Shown piece by piece: positions 1 through 6,294 of a stretch of 7,645 nt of DNA. The notes below the pieces were generated by a model, which saw only the letters and a program-made list of their open reading frames with translations, was not told the origin of the DNA and searched no databases. Each line of letters starts with the position of its first letter. The first letter of the stretch is position 1. The position numbers were made by a program, and so were the translations under genes. Source of the stretch: CAYJEQ01 sp964370185 (GTDB lineage Bacteria; Bacillota; Clostridia; Oscillospirales; Ruminococcaceae); the NCBI GenBank assembly GCA_964370185.1, contig CAYJIJ010000089.1:1-7645 (forward strand), in the 5' to 3' direction.

Positions 1-121
1 AATAAATCCATATGGCTATGCAGTGGGAAGTGACGGGAATGTTGGCGATGCATATTATGTAATGGTAATAAATCCATATGGCTATGCAGTGGGAAGTGAC
101 GGGAATGTTGGCGATGCATAT
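1..121 (+). repeat. 66-bp in-frame tandem duplication in the sensor domain
   Basis: Positions 1-55 and 67-121 are identical over 55 bases, with a period of 66 bases (22 codons). Both copies encode INPYGYAVGSDGNVGDAY, joined by YVMV. The unit keeps the reading frame. The repeat starts at the window's first base, so the left copy could extend further. A normal dCACHE sensor has this segment once. It could be a recent tandem duplication or an assembly artefact at a contig end. Confidence 0.9.
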
Positions 122-1999
122 GAGGAAGCATATTTTCAAAATGCTATGAGCGGTGAAACTACAATAAGTGAATTAATTGCTACTGATCAAAATGGGATTA
201 GTACTATAGTTATTTCAACACCGATGATTGCGAATGGCGAAATTCGCGGAGTATTAGCAGGGCTTAATTATGTGGATACACTTAATGATATTTTTGCAAA
301 CCCCATTGATGGAATTTTTGCAAATCTTTTGATTGATAGCGAAGGTAACATAATTTCAAACGGAGTCGATAATACATATTTTGTTCCCCATGAAAATGTA
401 TTTGATGTCATATCTAATTTTAATTTAATGGATTATGATCAATTTGACTTGCTTAAAACAGATATATCAAACACGAGTGACGGGGAGAAGAAAATTGAGT
501 TTAATGGAGAAGTGTATCGAGTAATTTATACATCTGTTGGTGTAAAAGATTGGTCCATTATGTCGATTATCCCTGAAACAATCATTCAATCTACTACAAA
601 CCATATTATAATTGTGAGTGCAATTATGTCTTCTTCTTTGATATTAATTATATGTTTGTTTGCTTATTTTATCGGGCTAAATCGCCGTAAACATCTTAAA
701 AATCTTGAAGAAATTGCCTATATTTCACCACTTACAAAAATAAATACTTTGCTGAAATTTAAATTAGATGCGCCTAAGTTTATAAATGACCATCATACGA
801 AAAAGTTTTTGCTTATAAAATTCGATATAGAAAACTTTAGATTAGTCAATGAAACCCTTAGTGCTTTAGAAGGAGATAAGGTACTCAAAAGCATGGCGGA
901 TTCTATTCAATCCGGAGGCAAGTATGACTGCCTATCTTCACATATATATAATGATGAGTTTTTGACTTTGATAGCATACTCAAAAGACGAAACAGAGAAT
1001 TGGTATGACGATTATAAGCGTAGATTATATAGAAATTTAGGCGAAAATTTTAAATATAACCTACGAATAGTTTCGGGATTTTATTACATAAACGAAGGTG
1101 ACCTGACCGACATTCAAGCATGTATCGAGAAAGTAAATATTGCTCACCGCAAAGCAAAGGAAGAAAAATTACATACCAGTATCTTTACAAACGAATATTT
1201 AAGCGATGCTATAAAAGCGAAAGAAATCGAAAACACTATGGAAAAAGCGCTTATAGATGGTGAATTTAAAATGGTTTTACAACCTGAATTAGGTTTGAAA
1301 TCAGGAGAGATGATTGCTGCTGAGGCGTTAGTAAGATGGATAAGTCCTACGGCAGGATTTAGAGCTCCAAATGAATTTATTCCACTCTTTGAAAAAAATG
1401 GTTTTATATTAAAACTTGATATGTACATGTTTGAAAAAGCTTGTAATTTTTTGAGTTTGTGGGAAAAAGAAGGAAGAAAGCCATTTGCCATCTCGGTTAA
1501 TTTTTCAAGAAAAAATTTATATTCTGCAGATTTTGTTTCAAATATAACGGCGACATGTAAGAAATATGACGTTAATCCTAAATACTTGGGAATAGAAATA
1601 ACAGAAACAAGTATGCTCAGTACTGATTGTGATTTAAACTCCTTTATAAATGATTTGCATAAAGTAGGCTTCAAGGTCTTTATGGATGATTTTGGTACTG
1701 GATACAGCTCATTAGGGCTGCTAAAAAACACGCCCGTTGATGTTTTGAAATTAGATAGGAGCTTTTTTGCTGCATCACAAACTCGTGAACGCAGTATAGC
1801 TGTTGTAGCCAGTGTAATAAGATTATCGAAAGACTTGAATATAAAAACAGTTGCAGAAGGCGTAGAAACTTTAGAGGATTTAATTATGCTCAAAGAAATA
1901 GATTGCGACATTGTGCAAGGTTATTATTATGCAAAGCCAATGTTTGAAGATGATTTTAAAGCATTTTGTGATAGCGAGAAAAGTATAATAAAATTATAA
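2..1999 (+). CDS. Membrane-bound sensor, degenerate GGDEF and EAL domain c-di-GMP phosphodiesterase (5' end cut off)
   Basis: The reading frame is open to the left edge, so the true start lies outside; the GTG at 23 is internal to a repeat and has no ribosome binding site. In order: the C-terminal part of an extracellular dCACHE-like sensor (nt 2 to about 590; INPYG, SDGN and EAYFQNAMSGE are typical of that fold), one transmembrane helix (about nt 605-665), a GGDEF-like domain (about nt 700-1170) and an EAL domain (about nt 1220-1970). The GGDEF signature reads YNDEF (nt 947-961) and no RxxD inhibitory site precedes it, so cyclase activity is unlikely. The EAL domain keeps EALVRW (nt 1322), EITET, DDFGTGYSS (nt 1685), LKLD, AEGVET and VQGYYY, that is, the metal-binding and catalytic residues. 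It should hydrolyse c-di-GMP to pGpG at the inner face of the membrane under control of an external ligand. The GGDEF-like domain may serve as a GTP-sensing regulator (inference). The gene ends before a terminator at 2107. Confidence 0.93.
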   Translation: MNPYGYAVGSDGNVGDAYYVMVINPYGYAVGSDGNVGDAYEEAYFQNAMSGETTISELIATDQNGISTIVISTPMIANGEIRGVLAGLNYVDTLNDIFANPIDGIFANLLIDSEGNIISNGVDNTYFVPHENVFDVISNFNLMDYDQFDLLKTDISNTSDGEKKIEFNGEVYRVIYTSVGVKDWSIMSIIPETIIQSTTNHIIIVSAIMSSSLILIICLFAYFIGLNRRKHLKNLEEIAYISPLTKINTLLKFKLDAPKFINDHHTKKFLLIKFDIENFRLVNETLSALEGDKVLKSMADSIQSGGKYDCLSSHIYNDEFLTLIAYSKDETENWYDDYKRRLYRNLGENFKYNLRIVSGFYYINEGDLTDIQACIEKVNIAHRKAKEEKLHTSIFTNEYLSDAIKAKEIENTMEKALIDGEFKMVLQPELGLKSGEMIAAEALVRWISPTAGFRAPNEFIPLFEKNGFILKLDMYMFEKACNFLSLWEKEGRKPFAISVNFSRKNLYSADFVSNITATCKKYDVNPKYLGIEITETSMLSTDCDLNSFINDLHKVGFKVFMDDFGTGYSSLGLLKNTPVDVLKLDRSFFAASQTRERSIAVVASVIRLSKDLNIKTVAEGVETLEDLIMLKEIDCDIVQGYYYAKPMFEDDFKAFCDSEKSIIKL

Positions 2000-2106
2000 T
2001 GCAATTAACGATTCGGCACTAATTTGTAGTAATATAACAATAAAATACTTTTTCTTTTTAAAAACACAAACTACTGTACCTATTTTAGACAAGATAGACA
2101 ATAGTC

Positions 2107-2138
2107 AACAGCTAAGCAGAGATGTTTAGCTGTTTTTT
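2107..2138 (+). terminator. Rho-independent terminator after the EAL gene
   Basis: AACAGCTAA (2107-2115) pairs with TTAGCTGTT (2126-2134), a 9-bp stem with a 10-base loop, followed by a T-run that ends at 2138. It lies about 110 bases after the EAL gene stop and upstream of the cat leader, so it separates the two transcripts. Confidence 0.7.
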
Positions 2139-2208
2139 GTAAAAAATTAGCCATTTCTTTGCTTCTCATCTTGATGGCTATAAAAAGAAATAAATGATAG
2201 GAGATAAT

Positions 2209-2238
2209 ATGGTTGATACAAACAATTCAGCCTTCTAA
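2209..2238 (+). CDS. Leader peptide of the chloramphenicol acetyltransferase gene, 9 residues
   Basis: This ORF reads MVDTNNSAF and ends in TAA. It has its own strong ribosome binding site, AGGAG at 2199-2203, five bases before the ATG. Its last two codons and stop form the left arm of a stem whose right arm holds the ribosome binding site of the cat gene. Short leaders of this size are known upstream of inducible Gram-positive cat genes (the cat-86 leader starts MVKTD, from memory), and the M-V-x-T start is shared. Chloramphenicol stalls ribosomes when Ala, Ser or Thr is the next-to-last residue. Thr4 would be in that place with Asn5 in the P site and codon 6 in the A site. The peptide acts in cis by stalling and probably has no other role. 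The assignment rests on position, ribosome binding site and stem, not on similarity search. Confidence 0.72.
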   Translation: MVDTNNSAF

Positions 2239-2271
2239 ATCACAAGTAATTATAAATAAAATTTAGGGGGT
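2230..2271 (+). promoter_or_regulatory. Translational attenuator stem covering the cat ribosome binding site
   Basis: GCCTTCTAAAT (2230-2240) can pair over all 11 bases with ATTTAGGGGGT (2261-2271), counting three G-U pairs, around a 20-base AT-rich loop. The right arm contains GGGGG (2266-2270), the Shine-Dalgarno sequence nine bases before the cat ATG. In the folded state the cat start is masked. A ribosome stalled at leader codon 5 (P site at 2221) would cover to about 2236, melting the G-C part of the stem and leaving only weak A-U pairs, so the site would open. This is the classical drug-induced attenuation geometry; inducibility here is inferred. Confidence 0.75.
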
Positions 2272-2279
2272 ATTTAGTA

Positions 2280-2918
2280 ATGTTTAACAAAATTGATATG
2301 CAGAGTTGGAACAGAAAAAATTGCTATAATCAATATTTCGATACTCTGCCTTGCACATATAGTATGACGGTAAATTTAGATATAACTAATTTCTTTGAAA
2401 CCCTTAAAGTGAAGCAACAAAAGTTTTTTCCAATGATGCTTTATGCACTTTCGAAAATTGTAAATTCACATAAAGAGTTTCGTATGGATTTTGATGAAGA
2501 AAGTAATATAGGATATTACGATTATTCAAATCCTTGTTATACAATTTTTCATAATGAAACAGAAACAATAACTAATATATGGACAGAATATGATGAAGAT
2601 ATTGAAGTGTTTGTAAATAGATATAATGATGATATGTTAAAGTATAAAGATGATTCTCACAATTTTAAACCACTGATAGGTGGGAATTATTTTAATGTTT
2701 CTTCTATACCTTGGGTAAGTTTTACAGGCTTTAATTTAAACTTGCAAAAAGGATATGATTACCTACCTCCAATTTTTACATTGGGAAAATATTTTTATGA
2801 TGGTGATAAAATTATGCTACCATTAGCAATACAAGTGCACCATGCGGTGTGTGATGGTTTTCATCTTTCACGATTTGTAAATGAACTACAAGACTATCTT
2901 AGCGAATTTACATTTTGA
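2280..2918 (+). CDS. cat: Chloramphenicol O-acetyltransferase, type A
   Basis: This cytoplasmic trimeric enzyme transfers acetyl from acetyl-CoA to the 3-hydroxyl of chloramphenicol and so inactivates the drug. The 212-residue length fits the family (about 210-220). The active-site motif HHAVCDGFH is intact near the C-terminus: the second His (residue 188) is the catalytic base and Asp192 the structural partner, equivalent to His195 and Asp199 in the type III enzyme. The motif SFTGFN, which carries the conserved Ser near the acetyl-transfer site, is present, and the N-terminal YNQYFDTLPCTYSMTVNLD segment is typical of clostridial members. The ATG at 2280 sits nine bases after GGGGG. A leader peptide and masking stem lie directly upstream, so expression is probably induced by chloramphenicol. 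No transposase or resolvase is visible nearby. The gene is AT-rich like its plus-strand neighbours, so composition gives no sign of recent transfer. Confidence 0.95.
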   Translation: MFNKIDMQSWNRKNCYNQYFDTLPCTYSMTVNLDITNFFETLKVKQQKFFPMMLYALSKIVNSHKEFRMDFDEESNIGYYDYSNPCYTIFHNETETITNIWTEYDEDIEVFVNRYNDDMLKYKDDSHNFKPLIGGNYFNVSSIPWVSFTGFNLNLQKGYDYLPPIFTLGKYFYDGDKIMLPLAIQVHHAVCDGFHLSRFVNELQDYLSEFTF

Positions 2919-3037
2919 TGCTTATATCAGTCAAATGTAAGTAGTCTTTAAAAACTTATTCTTTTCTATAAAAAGTCGATATAGTATTTAAAGGTTGGTT
3001 TATACAATGCTTAGATTTCATAAGGAGGAAATAAATA

Positions 3038-3679
3038 ATGATTACTAAAGTTTCAAGTTTGCAATCCCATCAGGCAAAGGTAAATACAGAGGTTGATTTA
3101 AAGTCTAATGATAAAATTTTGAAAAACGAAGAGCTTATAAATAGTAAGGATACTTTTGTTAAAGAAACATCCTTTAGTGAAACTACAACATATTCCCCAC
3201 CCAAAAAGCTCACAGCTGAGCAAGTTAATGACATCAACAGAGCAAGAGAAGAATCTACACTTGCAATGGTTTCTGATGTAATAAGACAGACTGTTCAAAA
3301 CCAAGCTAATGGGACAAACATTAATTATAATGGTTTTGAAATAAGTAGTGATACAGCATCTTTACTTACAGATATTTTCGGAAGTTTAGAGAGCGCACTC
3401 CCCGCCCCTGCCACAACTCCCGAAGGTGCGCTTGCAAATATTTCCGAAGGTGGAGCTTATTCTGTTGAGGCAGTGTCGGGCAGAATTATGCAAATGGCTA
3501 CATACTTTGCAGCAGGTAATCAAGATGTACTTGCCGAAATGCAGGAAGCTGTTAAAAAAGGATTTGAGGCGCCAGGCCTTAACTTAGAAACTGGTGAGGG
3601 AATGCCAAGTATCACCATGGAAACTTATGAGCATGTAATGAGTGAGTTTGATAGATTATATGCCGAGTACGAGCAGTAA
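3038..3679 (+). CDS. Conserved protein of unknown function, 213 residues
   Basis: I cannot assign a function. The start is well supported by AAGGAGG at 3022-3028, nine bases before the ATG. There is no signal peptide or membrane segment, so it is probably cytoplasmic. The first 65 residues are polar and rich in Lys, Ser, Thr and Glu and look disordered. Residues about 67-95 (TAEQVNDINRAREESTLAMV onward) look like an amphipathic helix. The C-terminal 75 residues carry the conserved-looking pattern SVEAVSGRIMQMATYFAAGN, then MQEAVKKGFEAP, then PSITMETYEHVMSEFDRL. From memory, this layout (disordered N-terminus, helix, C-terminal block with GRI..MA, KGF and TY..VM..F) recurs in uncharacterised proteins of Lachnospiraceae and other Clostridia and resembles the DUF5610 type; that link is not verified. 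It is flanked by cat and by an OsmC-like gene, with gaps that suggest separate transcription. Confidence 0.8.
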   Translation: MITKVSSLQSHQAKVNTEVDLKSNDKILKNEELINSKDTFVKETSFSETTTYSPPKKLTAEQVNDINRAREESTLAMVSDVIRQTVQNQANGTNINYNGFEISSDTASLLTDIFGSLESALPAPATTPEGALANISEGGAYSVEAVSGRIMQMATYFAAGNQDVLAEMQEAVKKGFEAPGLNLETGEGMPSITMETYEHVMSEFDRLYAEYEQ

Positions 3680-3690
3680 TTCTATAAGCT

Positions 3691-3729
3691 AATTTTAACT
3701 ATGCAGCAAGCATAATAAAAATTATTTTT
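3691..3729 (+). terminator. Possible imperfect rho-independent terminator
   Basis: AATTTTAACTATGC (3691-3704) pairs with GCATAATAAAAATT (3710-3723) around the loop AGCAA with two mismatches, and ATTTTT follows. The stem is AT-rich and imperfect, so termination may be weak. It starts about 12 bases after the preceding stop codon. Confidence 0.42.
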
Positions 3730-3780
3730 ACCCCATCCATAGCATTGTAGAAAAATAAACAATAATTAGGAGAATTTAAA

Positions 3781-4173
3781 ATGATAATTGCAAAAACTAA
3801 ATCAGAAAAATTAATTGCGGAGATGCAATTAGTAGGTAGCGAAAATATTAAACCTATTACAGCTGGTCAACCAGTAGAAGTTGGTGGTACTGGTGATGAA
3901 TTCCGTCCCGGTCAACTGCTTTTAGCTGGATTTGCAGGATGTATTCAGCTCACTGCAAGAAAAATGTTAAACAAAGAGGGACTGAAATACGATGATGTAA
4001 TCGTAAGTGTTAATATGGATAATAGCGAAGAGGGCGTTACTAAGTTTTTTAGGAAAATAGAAATAGTGTCCGACACAATAAGCGAAGATAAAAAGAAAGA
4101 GATTATTGAAATTTTAAAAGACTGCCCTGTTTGCAATATTTTATCAAATAAAAAAGAGTTCCTCGATTTATAG
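3781..4173 (+). CDS. OsmC/Ohr-family protein (YhfA-like), putative thiol peroxidase
   Basis: OsmC-family proteins are small cytoplasmic dimers; the characterised ones reduce organic hydroperoxides with two cysteines. This 130-residue protein keeps the family landmarks: RPGQLLLAGFAGCIQ with the first Cys at residue 54, the helix after it, and DCPVCNIL with Cys115 near the C-terminus. It also has Cys118, making a CPVC motif, whereas the family usually has a single Cys in CPV. The length and the EVGGTGDEFRPGQLL segment fit the shorter YhfA-like branch, whose substrate is not established, so peroxidase activity is an inference. The ATG is supported by AGGAGA at 3768-3773, seven bases upstream. 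There is a 101-base gap to the gene before and a 91-base gap to the gene after. No function shared with the neighbours is evident. Confidence 0.88.
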   Translation: MIIAKTKSEKLIAEMQLVGSENIKPITAGQPVEVGGTGDEFRPGQLLLAGFAGCIQLTARKMLNKEGLKYDDVIVSVNMDNSEEGVTKFFRKIEIVSDTISEDKKKEIIEILKDCPVCNILSNKKEFLDL

Positions 4174-4264
4174 AATAAAAGCTTTAATATACATAGACAT
4201 ATTAATACAAACTTTAATTATATATTTTGCTTTTTGACAAAATTGAGATATTTGGAGGTTAAAA

Positions 4265-4498
4265 ATGAAAAAGTGGGAAGCCGATGTAAGAGGTCATAAA
4301 ATACTAATAGTGAACACCATGACATCCGAGGCATTATTTGTCAATGGAGAATTGCAGGATGAACGAATTGGATTAAAAACAGAGTCAAGATTATTTGGGA
4401 AGCTTCCTACTGGTGAAGAGATTAAAGTTTCAATTGGTGGCAACTTTAAGATAGTATGCAGATTATTTGTGGATAATAAGCTTGTAAATACATATTAG
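4265..4498 (+). CDS. Small conserved hypothetical protein, 77 residues
   Basis: No function can be assigned. The start is strong: GGAGG at 4254-4258, six bases before the ATG. The sequence alternates hydrophobic and polar residues (KILIVNT, ALFVNGEL, EIKVSIGG, KIVCRLFVDNKLV), which suggests a small all-beta fold with no signal peptide or membrane segment. The segments FVNGELQDE, RLFGKLPTGEEIKVS and CRLFVDNKL look like a conserved family pattern that I recall from uncharacterised bacterial proteins, without a named role. It is the last plus-strand gene before a two-way terminator and points toward the ABC transporter operon on the other strand. Confidence 0.8.
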   Translation: MKKWEADVRGHKILIVNTMTSEALFVNGELQDERIGLKTESRLFGKLPTGEEIKVSIGGNFKIVCRLFVDNKLVNTY

Positions 4499-4515
4499 AA
4501 AATTAAATATGATAT

Positions 4516-4551
4516 AAAAATAGAGTTTCGCATTGCGAAACTCTACTTTTT
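4516..4551. terminator. Bidirectional rho-independent terminator between convergent genes
   Basis: TAGAGTTTCG (4521-4530) and CGAAACTCTA (4536-4545) form a perfect 10-bp stem with a 5-base loop. On the plus strand it is followed by CTTTTT. On the minus strand it is followed by a U-run from the A-run at 4516-4520. It therefore serves both the 77-residue gene and the ABC transporter operon. The minus-strand stop codon (4550-4552) touches its edge. Confidence 0.9.
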
Positions 4552-5341
4552 ATATTAATAATATTCTATCTTCACCTTTTAAATTATCCTTAAAGCGTTT
4601 GATTAAATCATCCACGGTAAGATTTTTGCGCTCTTCCCCTTTTACATCAAGAATTATATTGCCATTATTCATCATAATTGTTCTACTACCAAGCTCCAGT
4701 GCTTGCTGCATATTGTGTGTAATCATAAAACAGGTAAGGTTTTCCCCAGCAACGATTTCTTTTGTAAGGTTTAGTACTTTTTCCGCGGTCTGTGGGTCAA
4801 GTGCCGCAGTATGTTCATCAAGCAGTAAAATTTTGGGTGGGGTCATTGTAGCCATTAAAAGCGTAAGTGCCTGTCTTTGTCCACCTGAGAGAAGCCCCAC
4901 GGGTTGCTTCATTCTGTCTTCAAGTCCCATGTTTAATCTGCTTAGATGTTCCCTGAAGTAATCCCTATCTTTTTTACTCACAAAACTAAAAAAGGCTTTA
5001 TTGTGTTTTGCAGTTCTAAGATATGCAAGTGAAAGATTTTCTTCAATGCTCATGCTTGGAGCAGTACCCCTCATCGGGTCTTGGAATAGTCTGCCGATTT
5101 TTCTGCTTCGTTTATATGGAGGTAAGAATGTAATATCCGTGCCATCGAGAGAAATTTCACCCTCATCAACAAAAAAATCTCCCGAAATAGCATTAAATAA
5201 TGTTGATTTACCTGCACCATTGCTGCCAATAATGGTTATGAACTCGCCTTTTTCTACGGAAAGATTTAAATTGCTTACAGCAATTTTTTCATTAGCACTA
5301 CCTTTATTAAATGTCTTAGATATTGAAGATAATTTTAGCAT
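4550..5341 (-). CDS. ABC transporter ATP-binding subunit (TrpXYZ-type importer)
   Basis: This is the ATPase that powers the importer encoded by the two upstream genes. All motifs are intact over 263 residues: Walker A GSNGAGKST (39-47), Q-loop Gln87 in RLFQDP, signature LSGGQRQ (151-157), Walker B ILLLDE (171-176), D-loop ALD (180-182) and switch His209 in ITHN. The segment DPMRGTAPSMSIEENLSLAY after the Q-loop is typical of ATPases paired with this permease type. Its ATG shares a base with the permease stop (TAATG), so translation is probably coupled; the G-rich end of the permease gene supplies the ribosome binding site. The operon ends at the terminator just after the stop. The role is clear, but the substrate depends on the binding protein and the T-box. 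Confidence 0.94.
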   Translation of the reverse strand: MLKLSSISKTFNKGSANEKIAVSNLNLSVEKGEFITIIGSNGAGKSTLFNAISGDFFVDEGEISLDGTDITFLPPYKRSRKIGRLFQDPMRGTAPSMSIEENLSLAYLRTAKHNKAFFSFVSKKDRDYFREHLSRLNMGLEDRMKQPVGLLSGGQRQALTLLMATMTPPKILLLDEHTAALDPQTAEKVLNLTKEIVAGENLTCFMITHNMQQALELGSRTIMMNNGNIILDVKGEERKNLTVDDLIKRFKDNLKGEDRILLI

Positions 5342-6252
5342 TAAACCCCACCCCTTCCATATGCAGAAGCATTTTTCCTCTGTGCCAAAGTAATTTTCCC
5401 TTTTATAGTTGGTATCGCTATTGCAAGTGCTACCACTAAAGCCGTAACTAATTTTAAGCTTTCAATCGGAATAATTGATGTTCGAAGTACTGCTGCATAC
5501 ATAAATCTATACAATATACTGCCCAGTATTGCTGCAAACACACCTTTAGTTACCGTTTTTCTACCAAGTATAGTTTCGCCGATTATAAGGCATGCAAGCC
5601 CAATTACAACTATTCCTGACCCCCCGTTTATATCGGCAGTTTTCTGCGCTTGTGCAACCATTGCACCTGATAAAGCCGTGAGCGCATTTGCTATAAAAAG
5701 TCCTACTGTTATTGTAAAAGTCGGGTTAATGGAAGATGCTCTAACCATGTCCATATTATCCCCTGTGGCACGAACAGAAAGTCCTAATCGTGTGCGTAAA
5801 AAACATATAAGTAAAGCCATTACAATGACTACAACTACACCAGCAAGCAACACTTGATAATAATCTCCACCCATTCCTGTATCTTTAAATAAGGTGAATA
5901 TCGTTTCTTGTTTTAACAAGCTGATATTTGAGCGCCATCCCATTACCATTAAATTTATAGTATACAGTCCTGTGTTTGTTACTATACCAGCAAGTATCGA
6001 GGGAACGCCTAAGAATGTTTGTAAAAATGCAGTAACACATCCAGCGCATCCGCCTGCAATCATTGCCGCAAAAATACCCAGTACTGGATATCCTGCCACC
6101 GCCATTGTCACTGATACAGCGGAGCCGAGCACAAAAGATCCATCGGTTGTAAGGTCTGCTATATCGAGTATTCTATAACTTAAAAATAATGCCAATGGTA
6201 CAAGTGAGTAAAATAGCCCAAGCTCCATTGCAGTCTCAATTATATACAACAC
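5341..6252 (-). CDS. ABC transporter permease (BPD_transp_2 type, TrpXYZ-type importer)
   Basis: This is the transmembrane channel of the importer, a protein of about 303 residues with some 8-9 hydrophobic segments spread over its length. It carries SYRILDIADLTTDGSFVLGS near the N-terminus and RLGLSVRATGDNMDMVRASS in a cytoplasmic loop, both typical of permeases paired with ABC_sub_bind lipoproteins. The longest open frame starts at a GTG at 6261, but that codon overlaps the ribosome binding site AAGGAG (6266-6261). The in-frame GTG at 6252 lies eight bases after the site and is the better start; the protein then begins MLYIIETAMELGLFYS. The gene follows the binding-protein gene after a 150-base hairpin-rich gap and overlaps the ATPase gene by one base. 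The C-terminus is basic and cytoplasmic. The transported amino acid cannot be read from the permease. Confidence 0.93.
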   Translation of the reverse strand: MLYIIETAMELGLFYSLVPLALFLSYRILDIADLTTDGSFVLGSAVSVTMAVAGYPVLGIFAAMIAGGCAGCVTAFLQTFLGVPSILAGIVTNTGLYTINLMVMGWRSNISLLKQETIFTLFKDTGMGGDYYQVLLAGVVVVIVMALLICFLRTRLGLSVRATGDNMDMVRASSINPTFTITVGLFIANALTALSGAMVAQAQKTADINGGSGIVVIGLACLIIGETILGRKTVTKGVFAAILGSILYRFMYAAVLRTSIIPIESLKLVTALVVALAIAIPTIKGKITLAQRKNASAYGRGGV

Positions 6253-6260
6253 TGTATACA

Positions 6261-6266
6261 CTCCTT
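6261..6266 (-). promoter_or_regulatory. Ribosome binding site that fixes the permease start at 6252
   Basis: AAGGAG is read on the minus strand from 6266 to 6261. It is eight bases before the GTG at 6252-6250 and overlaps the more upstream GTG at 6261-6259, which therefore cannot use it. Confidence 0.75.
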
Positions 6267-6294
6267 CAAAGTATAATAATCAGTTAGCACATGT

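Noticed and set aside
23..25. GTG as the start of the EAL-domain protein
   Set aside because: The frame is open further left, the codon lies inside the duplicated sensor segment, and no ribosome binding site precedes it. The gene is truncated by the window edge.
288..336. 24-base imperfect repeat (IFANPIDG / IFANLLID) in the sensor domain
   Set aside because: Similarity is short and the residues fit the normal domain pattern, so chance is a sufficient explanation.
1144..1911. 255-codon minus-strand ORF
   Set aside because: It lies fully antisense to the EAL domain with its intact motifs, has no recognisable domain, and is a shadow frame.
2908..2940. Hairpin across the cat stop codon (TTACATTTTGA with TCAAATGTAA)
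   Set aside because: The stem has a bulge and is AT-rich, and no convincing T-run follows, so it was not called a terminator.
2975..2982. GTCGATAT as a flagellar sigma factor -10 box before the 213-residue gene
   Set aside because: No TAAA-type -35 lies at the required spacing of about 15 bases; the nearest is 22 bases away.
4234..4239. TTGACA as a -35 box for the 77-residue gene
   Set aside because: The expected -10 position at about 4257-4262 falls in the ribosome binding site region and is not TATAAT-like.
4533..5393. Plus-strand ORFs opposite the ATPase gene
   Set aside because: They mirror a well-conserved ABC ATPase on the minus strand and show no protein family features.
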